Notes under the pieces: generated by a model | The model's input: the letters and a program-made list of their open reading frames with translations, nothing else | Database searches by the model: none | What the model was told of the DNA's origin: nothing | Assembly (NCBI GenBank): GCA_035487155.1 | Contig: DATHMK010000088.1 | Span: forward strand, 48,086-112,085 | DNA: 64,000 nt | Direction of reading: 5' to 3' | Source of the DNA: DAIDKA01 sp035487155 | GTDB taxonomy: Bacteria; Pseudomonadota; Gammaproteobacteria; Steroidobacterales; Steroidobacteraceae | Part shown: in pieces, positions 17,859 to 23,737 of the stretch | How the letters are laid out: each line of letters starts with the position of its first letter | Numbering within the stretch: the first letter of the stretch is position 1 | Translations under genes and position numbers: made by a program

Positions 17859-18832
17859 AGATGCACCGCCGCCGGGCAGCCCGACACCGCGTCGCCGGCC
17901 ATGGATACACCCTTGTAGCGCGGCAGCACCCCATCTTCGAAATAGCGCTGCCATATCTGCACGATGCGCGGCGTGTAGTGTCGCGGCATCTCATGCTCGT
18001 AGGGTCGTTTCTCCTGCTCCGCGAAGGCCGGATCCTGGTGATTGGCAATCCAGGATCCCTTATCGGGTGCCAGGTGCGTTGGGCACAGACGCTGGTTGAC
18101 GCGGCGGCTGAAGTTGGTGATGGTCTGTTCGGCCATCTTCTGCCAGGACTCCATGGTCACTGAAAACAGATAGCGGCGTTCCTTGGCGGTCAACTGGCGC
18201 ACCTCGCAGTCGAAGCGGCTGCGGCAGTGGTCCCAGGTGAACATGGAGAAGCCGAAGATGTCCGAACTCACGTTGACCAGCGGCGTGGGCGCCGCCATCA
18301 GCGGGTCGTACAGCGGATCAGATTCGTCGGCCGCCTGCGGCACGAAGGCGATGGCATCGAAGTCAAAGAACGTCGTACGGCAGCCCGTGACTGGACATAT
18401 TGCATTGATGACCAGGTTGAGACGGCCGCCGGAGGCCAGGTCCTCAGGAGAATCATCGGACAGCACGCTCATGATTTCCGCTAGCTGCGACACCGCACCG
18501 CGCACGCCGTTGGCCGCGGCGGCAGCGGGGCGCATCATTCCGGAAAGGCTGTACAGGCAGGCGATGGCGTCACGGCGCTCAAGAGCACCCATAAAATGAC
18601 GCCAGCCGACCACCACGTCGGAGAGTTGACGGACGTCGACGGCAAAGTAGCGATTTGACAGGAATTCACGCCGTCCGGCGATGCATCCGAGCCCGCTGCG
18701 CAGCCATTGTTGCAATTCCTCACTGAGGATCTGGTTGGCGGGCCCACAATGGGCCGGTTGCGTCTTGCTGACGACGAACACTCCGCCGCGCTCGCGCAGG
18801 TCGGAACGCGGGGTGCTGGTGCTGTGCTCCAT
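17855..18832 (-). CDS. protein of unknown function, coupled to the MFS gene
   Basis: I do not recognise this 325-residue protein. It has no signal peptide or obvious membrane helix and is probably cytoplasmic. Visible features are a Cys pair in NAICPVTGCRTTFF, a mid-region WDHCRSRFDC with further Cys, several His/Trp-rich stretches and a C-terminal MPRHYTPRIVQIW. The clustered Cys and His could bind metal or an iron-sulfur centre, but spacing matches no family I know. It shares a GTGA overlap with the MFS transporter downstream and diverges from marR, with a palindrome in the shared region. These two genes probably form one MarR-controlled unit. Confidence 0.8.
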   Translation of the reverse strand: MEHSTSTPRSDLRERGGVFVVSKTQPAHCGPANQILSEELQQWLRSGLGCIAGRREFLSNRYFAVDVRQLSDVVVGWRHFMGALERRDAIACLYSLSGMMRPAAAAANGVRGAVSQLAEIMSVLSDDSPEDLASGGRLNLVINAICPVTGCRTTFFDFDAIAFVPQAADESDPLYDPLMAAPTPLVNVSSDIFGFSMFTWDHCRSRFDCEVRQLTAKERRYLFSVTMESWQKMAEQTITNFSRRVNQRLCPTHLAPDKGSWIANHQDPAFAEQEKRPYEHEMPRHYTPRIVQIWQRYFEDGVLPRYKGVSMAGDAVSGCPAAVHL

Positions 18833-18870
18833 CCTGTACCCCTATTGAGGGCGCAACCATTAGCCATATT

Positions 18871-18885
18871 CCTGCGCTGCGCAGG
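18871..18885. repeat. short perfect palindrome in the marR divergent region
   Basis: CCTGCG (18871-18876) and CGCAGG (18880-18885) flank a 3-base centre. It lies 8 bases from the larger MarR-type palindrome and within the 5' leader of the minus-strand operon. It may be a second regulator site or an mRNA hairpin. Confidence 0.4.
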
Positions 18886-18892
18886 CATAATG

Positions 18893-18907
18893 TATGCGTC
18901 ACGCATA
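18893..18907. promoter_or_regulatory. candidate MarR operator, site 1
   Basis: A perfect 15-base palindrome has arms TATGCGT and ACGCATA around a single C. It lies between marR (start 18965, plus) and the unknown-protein/MFS operon (start 18832, minus). The same core followed by TATAA recurs at 20226-20248 before the porin gene. Two matching dyads flanking a MarR gene strongly suggest that the MarR protein binds both. Confidence 0.65.
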
Positions 18908-18964
18908 TAAAAATCAAGCAGTGCGATATTGCGGTAGAGTGATGAGACTAAGGAGAACCAAACC

Positions 18965-19516
18965 ATGGCTGACGCGCGTACTGCGAATCTACTGGGCGCA
19001 TTTCTGACGGGTCTGCATGACCACATGAGCAATCGGCTGGAGCAGGAGTCGGCGATTTCCGGCGACGGGCCGGCCGCGCTGGTGGCGATTGCCTACAACG
19101 AAGGGCGCACGGTTGAGTTCCTGCGAAGGACCCTGACACTGAGTCACTCGTGGACCGTCAGAGTGGTTGAGAAGCTTGAAAAGGCAGGTCTGGTGCAGAA
19201 GAAAACCGGCACCGACAAGCGATCCGTGGCGTTGTATCTGACCGATCAGGGGCGACGCAAGGTGCAGGGAATCGTGCGCGCCCGGCGGCGTTGCCTCGAT
19301 GAGGTGCTGGCGGTCCTTCCGGTCAAGGAACACAAGAAACTGACGGCGATGCTCGAGCGCATGCTGGCCTTCCTCACCGGGGATGACGATTCGGCTGAGG
19401 CCATCTGCAAGCTGTGTGAAGTGGATGTGTGTCCGCAGAATCGCTGCCCGGTCACCCTCGCCGTGAAACCCAGCACGGTACTGCGGCGCGAGCGCGCCAT
19501 GTCACTCCGAGGCTGA
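18965..19516 (+). CDS. MarR family transcriptional regulator with C-terminal Cys cluster
   Basis: A 183-residue winged-helix regulator. Helix-turn-helix and wing are seen in LRRTLTLSHSWTVRVVEKLE and GLVQKKTGTDKRSVALYLTD, the latter being the MarR wing signature D-x-R. After the dimerisation helices the tail contains CKLCEVDVCPQNRC (C-x2-C-x4-C-x4-C) followed by PVTLAV. Some MarR proteins carry similar tails, which may sense metal or redox state. RBS AAGGAG lies just upstream. Likely targets are its own divergent neighbour operon and the porin gene, through the shared palindromes. Its end overlaps the convergent porin gene by 15 bases. Confidence 0.9.
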   Translation: MADARTANLLGAFLTGLHDHMSNRLEQESAISGDGPAALVAIAYNEGRTVEFLRRTLTLSHSWTVRVVEKLEKAGLVQKKTGTDKRSVALYLTDQGRRKVQGIVRARRRCLDEVLAVLPVKEHKKLTAMLERMLAFLTGDDDSAEAICKLCEVDVCPQNRCPVTLAVKPSTVLRRERAMSLRG

Positions 19517-20218
19517 GGAGAAGGCGACCGTTACCGATACCAGCAGTTTGGCCTTGCCCGAGAAGGGCTGGTCGTGGCCTATGGATTGATACCCATGAGT
19601 ATCGATTCCTTCGGCGAGCACCGTCACCCGTCCCCAGATTCCCGTGACACCCGCGGCGTAGTCGAGGTAGTCGCCATTGTTCACGGAATTCCAATACGGG
19701 CCCCAGCTCACACCCACATGAGTCAGCGCGTAGAAATGACTGCGGCCGAGCCGCCAATTGCCATTGAGTTCCTCATAGTAGGCGCCCTGGTGCGGATGCA
19801 CCTCGCAGTAGTCCCAGGCGTAGTGGAAGGATGAAGACAGGGGTCCATGGGTCAGCGTGGCCCAGCTCTCTGCGTAGTTGCACCCGGGGCTCAGGCCCGG
19901 ATAGGTCGCATAGTTGACTCCGACGTTGTACTTGAGCCAGCCGTCCGCATTGAAGGTCAGGTCGGCGGAGTAGGCGATCTCCTGGTGGCCCGCTTCATAG
20001 GCGCCCGGCTCGCTCCCGAATTGAACATTGCTGGTCCAGATCTCGACATGCAGCGGGTCAGTTGAGTAATCCGCCTCCAGCTGCAGCGCCGGCTGATTTG
20101 CCGACTGCGTGACCCCCCGGTAGTCGTAGTCGGTGACCGCCGATGCGGCGGCGCCGAACTCCGCCGCGGCCGAGGCTACCGGCAGCGCCGCGCACAGCAT
20201 CAGGACCAGGAATTTCAT
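19502..20218 (-). CDS. TorF family putative porin
   Basis: A 238-residue exported protein with a signal peptide ending near ASAAAEF. The stretch SAVTDYDYRGVTQSANQPALQ matches the family start, and alternating aromatic strands through the rest (WLKYNVGVNYATYPG, VHPHQGAYYEELNGNW) suggest a small outer-membrane barrel. Members are thought to be porins of unknown specificity. ATG 20218 is set by the signal peptide; longer reading is not credible. A near-consensus promoter inside a palindrome ends so close to the ATG that the mRNA may be leaderless. Confidence 0.88.
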   Translation of the reverse strand: MKFLVLMLCAALPVASAAAEFGAAASAVTDYDYRGVTQSANQPALQLEADYSTDPLHVEIWTSNVQFGSEPGAYEAGHQEIAYSADLTFNADGWLKYNVGVNYATYPGLSPGCNYAESWATLTHGPLSSSFHYAWDYCEVHPHQGAYYEELNGNWRLGRSHFYALTHVGVSWGPYWNSVNNGDYLDYAAGVTGIWGRVTVLAEGIDTHGYQSIGHDQPFSGKAKLLVSVTVAFSSASE

Positions 20219-20225
20219 CGGTCGC

Positions 20226-20254
20226 ATTATATGCGGCACGCATATAATTGTCAG
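20226..20254 (-). promoter_or_regulatory. porin promoter overlapped by MarR operator site 2
   Basis: Arms ATTATATGCG (20226-20235) and CGCATATAAT (20239-20248) form a 10-3-10 inverted repeat. Reading the minus strand, CTGACA (20254-20249), a 17-base spacer and TATAAT (20231-20226) give a near-perfect sigma-70 promoter, so a repressor bound at the dyad would cover the -10 box and spacer. The expected transcription start is about one base before the porin ATG at 20218. By symmetry the plus strand also has TATAAT (20243-20248), which could serve the gene at 20352, although no good -35 is seen for it. Confidence 0.7.
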
Positions 20255-20351
20255 ACATCGCCCGCGCTTCAGAATGGCGGTACGATCAATCTTTCCCGCA
20301 CGGTACACACTCGGCCGGACATCCGGCCATTGACTCAGGCAAGATGCGCTA

Positions 20352-21311
20352 ATGGGAGATGCAGCCTCAGCAACCCTGGACGCATGGGCCGTGGCGCACG
20401 CCGCTGCCAAGGCAATCGGCAGCTTTGATGCGGGTAATCCAGGCCGTTTCGGCCTCGCCACGGACGGCTTGCACAAGGTCGCGGCCACCGATCCGGACGC
20501 GGTTCTGGCCTGGAATCCGGCCACGGGCTGGGAGTCGGCCCTGGGTGCGGATGACCCGAACAGCGATCTGCTGGACCTGTACCTGCCGATCAGCAGTGCC
20601 AGCGTTGCCCGCCCCATCACCATCGGCCACCTGGGTCAGAGTCTGGATGGGTTCATCGCCACCCATTCGGGCGATGCAATCTCGGTCACCGGGCCGGAGA
20701 ACATCCTGCATCTGCATCGGCTGCGCGCCTTGTGCGATGCCGTCATCGTCGGTGCCGCCACCGTGGCCGCCGACAATCCGCGCCTGACCACGCGCCTGGT
20801 GGCGGGTGCCAATCCGGTGCGCGTCATCCTTGACCCGGGTTGTCGTCTGCCGCCGCAACACACCGTATTCAATGACCGGGCGGCGCTGACCCTGCGCGCC
20901 TGTGCCGCGGGCAGTGCCGCGGCGGCCGAAGCCCGCGCCCGGGGTGAGCAGACCCTGGAAGTGGCCGCCCATGAAGGATCACTGGATCTGAAAGACCTGC
21001 TGCGACAGCTGCATGCGCTGGGGTACAGCCGGATATTCGTGGAAGGCGGTGGCGTGACGGTGTCTTCCTTTCTCACCGCGGGTCTGCTGGATCGACTGCA
21101 CATTGCCATAGCGCCGCTGCTGATCGGCGAAGGCCGGCCGGCGATACGCATGCCACCGCAGCTGCGCCTGCAGGACTGCCTGCGGCTCCGGCACCGCGTC
21201 TACCGCGCCGGCTCCGACATCCTGTTTGATTGCGACCTGCGTGCCGCCACCAATGGGAAAGCCAACGGACACGATGCGGCGGTCTCCAGCTCAATCAGGC
21301 GCGTGCTGTAG
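20352..21311 (+). CDS. RibD C-terminal (reductase) domain protein
   Basis: A 319-residue protein. After about 90 residues of unfamiliar N-terminal sequence comes a RibD-C/dihydrofolate-reductase-like domain: ITIGHLGQSLDGFIAT, the NADPH-binding region VIVGAATVAADNPRLTTR, and FVEGGGVTVSSFLTAGLLD before a C-terminal strand region. The RibD deaminase domain with its zinc motif is absent. RibD-C domains reduce the ribosyl chain of a GTP-derived pyrimidinone with NADPH. Since the following genes include a PTPS-fold protein, a specialised GTP-derived pathway is more likely than riboflavin supply. The 3' end overlaps the glycosyltransferase by 21 bases. Confidence 0.88.
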   Translation: MGDAASATLDAWAVAHAAAKAIGSFDAGNPGRFGLATDGLHKVAATDPDAVLAWNPATGWESALGADDPNSDLLDLYLPISSASVARPITIGHLGQSLDGFIATHSGDAISVTGPENILHLHRLRALCDAVIVGAATVAADNPRLTTRLVAGANPVRVILDPGCRLPPQHTVFNDRAALTLRACAAGSAAAAEARARGEQTLEVAAHEGSLDLKDLLRQLHALGYSRIFVEGGGVTVSSFLTAGLLDRLHIAIAPLLIGEGRPAIRMPPQLRLQDCLRLRHRVYRAGSDILFDCDLRAATNGKANGHDAAVSSSIRRVL

Positions 21312-22349
21312 TTCCAGGATCCGTGACATACGGGCACAGGACTCGGGCCATTGCGGCAGGGTATTGCGGATGAGAGCCGCGCCCGCCGCCAGGTGATCCA
21401 GCAGCGCGGGCTCGTTGAGGATTCGCGACAGTGCGGCACTGAGCGCCGGCGCGTCATCGGGCGCCACCAGCAGCCCGGCATCCGGTCCAACCCGCTCCGC
21501 GATGGCGTCCACGTTGGTGCTCACCACCGGCAGACCGTGCGCCAGCGCTTCGGCGACGGCCATGCCGTAGCCCTCGAAGCGCGTCGCCAGAACAAACAGG
21601 TCCGCTTGCCGGTAATGGGCGTCGAGCGTGGCGGCATCGACTTCCCCGGCGAGCGTGACCTGTCGCTCCAGGCCCAGCGCCTGCAGCTGCTTGCGCAGCT
21701 GCGCGACGGTGGCTGCACTGCGCTGAAGACTGCCGACGCAGATCAGGGTCCAGCGCGGCGGCAGCCGCGCGAGGGCATCGAAGAGCACATCGTGGCCCTT
21801 CCTGGGAATGAGGGCAGCCACGCACAGCATCTTCAGGGTTGACCCATGGGTGGCATAGGCAAGCGCTGCGGCATCGGTTCCCGGCTCCACCACCGATATC
21901 GAATCCGGATCGACGCCGTAGAAGCCCAGGGCAAGTTTGGTGGCTTCGCTGGTCACGATGACGTGCCGCATGGCCTGCAGCGCCAGCTGCTCGGAGTTTC
22001 GCAATTCCAGCGCCCGATGCGCGGCAAGGCCGCTTTCCGCGGCCAGCGGATGATGCACCAGCGCCACCAGGCGCAGCCGCGCCGCCTGCGTGCGCAGCAC
22101 CTGCGGCATGGCGCCGGCCGCCAGGCCATCCACGAGCACCAACGCCCGCTCGGGCAGTCGCGCCAGCAGCGTCTGCGCGTGTTCGAGCGCCGCGGCGGTG
22201 GGTTGCGGAAAGCTCGCGTCCAGTTGATGCACCGTGACCCGCCAGCCCAGTGACAGCAGGCCGGAAATGATGCGCCGGTCATAGCCATAGCCGCCGGTTG
22301 CGGCATCGAGGTCGCCTGGAACGAGGAATTCCAGCGCCAGTGAGTTCAT
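21291..22349 (-). CDS. GT4-like family glycosyltransferase
   Basis: A 352-residue GT-B fold enzyme. The N-terminal domain starts with LALEFLVPGDLDAATGGYGYD, where the glycine loop binds the acceptor side. The C-terminal nucleotide-sugar domain contains CVAALIPRKGHDVLFDAL, DLFVLATRFEGYGMAVAEAL with the retaining-GT E-x7-E motif, and GLPVVSTNVDAIAERV. It likely transfers a sugar from an NDP-sugar to the product of this cluster. Its ATG overlaps the stop of the PTPS-like gene as ATGA, showing translational coupling within a three-gene minus-strand operon. No membrane helices are evident. Confidence 0.92.
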   Translation of the reverse strand: MNSLALEFLVPGDLDAATGGYGYDRRIISGLLSLGWRVTVHQLDASFPQPTAAALEHAQTLLARLPERALVLVDGLAAGAMPQVLRTQAARLRLVALVHHPLAAESGLAAHRALELRNSEQLALQAMRHVIVTSEATKLALGFYGVDPDSISVVEPGTDAAALAYATHGSTLKMLCVAALIPRKGHDVLFDALARLPPRWTLICVGSLQRSAATVAQLRKQLQALGLERQVTLAGEVDAATLDAHYRQADLFVLATRFEGYGMAVAEALAHGLPVVSTNVDAIAERVGPDAGLLVAPDDAPALSAALSRILNEPALLDHLAAGAALIRNTLPQWPESCARMSRILELQHAPD

Positions 22350-22753
22350 CGGACCGCGAGCTCTGCCTCGTAGGATGCCCAGGCCACGTGCGATTCATGC
22401 AAGGTCACGCGCAGGGATGTGACCGCCGCGGCCGATGGCCCCAGGCGCCCGGCACGCAGCGCCTGCGCCAGATGCTCGAACACCGTGCGGGCCAGAAACT
22501 CCGTCGTCGTGTTGCGTCCGGAGAACTCCTCTTCGGCATCAAGATTGCGGTAGTTCATGCCACCCAGAATCTCATGCAACACGGTTCCCGCGAGGCCAAT
22601 GTCCACGACGATGCCATGCTCGTCCAGCTGCGGGCGCCGGAACTCGACATCCACCACATAGGTGGCACCATGCAGCCGCTGCGCGGGTCCGAACACTTCA
22701 CCGGAGAAACTATGGGCGATCATCATGTGGTCGCGGACGCAGACCGTATACAT
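22346..22753 (-). CDS. PTPS/QueD-fold protein with altered active site
   Basis: A 135-residue T-fold protein of the 6-pyruvoyl-tetrahydropterin synthase / 6-carboxytetrahydropterin synthase family. Alignment by eye gives AHS (His14), RLHGATYVV (His28), MNYRNLD (residues 66-72) and a late LHESHVAWASY with the pterin-anchoring Glu. Family enzymes have HGH, a Cys shortly before it, and a D-H pair in LDHxNLD. Here these are HGA, Ala24 in place of Cys, and Asn67-Tyr68. One zinc ligand and all three catalytic residues are therefore replaced. It probably binds a pterin-like substrate but does different chemistry. It begins one base after the dehydrogenase stop. Confidence 0.88.
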   Translation of the reverse strand: MYTVCVRDHMMIAHSFSGEVFGPAQRLHGATYVVDVEFRRPQLDEHGIVVDIGLAGTVLHEILGGMNYRNLDAEEEFSGRNTTTEFLARTVFEHLAQALRAGRLGPSAAAVTSLRVTLHESHVAWASYEAELAVR

Positions 22754-23737
22754 CTAAAGGCTCCCGTACTGCACGCGGTGCATGATCACATCTTCGGGCG
22801 CGCGCGCGAGCCGCTCCAGGGTCTGCGGCAGATCCTCGAAACGGCCCTCGCTGTTGATGAGCACATCCAGCGCCGGATCGGCCAGCAGCGACAGGGCGAG
22901 CTGCATGCGCTGTTTCAGACTCCAGCGCGCGCGCCGCGTCCCCCCGATGCTGCCCACCTGGGAGGACTTGAGGGTCAGCCGCCGCGCGTGAAAGGCTTCT
23001 CCCAGCGCCAGCGTCACGGGGCGGTCGCCATACCAGCTGAGCTCGACCACCGTTGCCTCAAAGCCCGCGATCCGCAGGGCGAGCGACAGACCCTCACCCG
23101 AACCGCTGGCATGCAGCACCACATCCGCCTGCGTTGCCGCGGCCTCGGGCAGGGCGAATCTCACATTCAGGGCATCGGCAATCTGCGCGCGATGCGCATT
23201 GATGTCGATCAGTTCCACCTGGCAGCCGGGTATGCGGCCCGCGAGCCAGGCGGCCAGACAGCCGACGCTGCCGGCGCCGATCACCGCCACGCGATCCCCG
23301 GGTCCCACGCCGGAGTCCCACAGCCCATTGAGCGCCGTCTCCAGATTCGCGGCGAGCACGGCTCGGGCCGGGGGCACCGCTGCGGGCAGCAGGTGCAGGG
23401 CTTCCGCGGCCACGGTGTACTGCTGCTGATGAGGGTACAGACAGAACACATACTGTCCGGCAAGTTCCGGCGGACCCTGTAGGACCTTGCCCACACTGGC
23501 ATAGCCATACTTCACCGGACCCGGGAACTGTCCCACCTGAAACGGGGCGCGCATGCGCTCGTATTCGCCCGCAGGCACGCGGCCGGTGAACACGAGGGAC
23601 TCGGTTCCGCGGCTGACACCGCTGTATAGTGTCCGCACCGAGGCTTCCAGGGCCCCCGGCAGCGCAACCGCCTCACGGCGAAGTTCGCCATGGCCCGGAG
23701 TCGCGATCCAGAACGCGAGAGTATCGTCCCGACTCAA
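22754..23737 (-). CDS. MDR-family (zinc-type alcohol dehydrogenase-like) oxidoreductase
   Basis: A protein of about 327 residues from TTG 23737, which is preceded by GGAGG, or 335 from GTG 23761. Neither start is ATG. The N-terminal catalytic domain has LYSGVSRGTESLVFTG where zinc ADHs have a Cys followed by H-x-D, so the usual catalytic-zinc Cys is missing; a similar Ser-containing motif occurs in BchC-like dehydrogenases. The Rossmann domain is clear at VAVIGAGSVGCLAAWLAG and the Asp in ELIDIN suggests NAD preference. It likely oxidises or reduces an alcohol on the cluster product. It heads the operon with the PTPS-like and GT genes. Confidence 0.85.
   Translation of the reverse strand: MSRDDTLAFWIATPGHGELRREAVALPGALEASVRTLYSGVSRGTESLVFTGRVPAGEYERMRAPFQVGQFPGPVKYGYASVGKVLQGPPELAGQYVFCLYPHQQQYTVAAEALHLLPAAVPPARAVLAANLETALNGLWDSGVGPGDRVAVIGAGSVGCLAAWLAGRIPGCQVELIDINAHRAQIADALNVRFALPEAAATQADVVLHASGSGEGLSLALRIAGFEATVVELSWYGDRPVTLALGEAFHARRLTLKSSQVGSIGGTRRARWSLKQRMQLALSLLADPALDVLINSEGRFEDLPQTLERLARAPEDVIMHRVQYGSL

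Noticed and set aside
20352..21311. Standard riboflavin gene ribD
   Set aside because: The deaminase domain is absent and no other rib genes are nearby; the cluster context points elsewhere.
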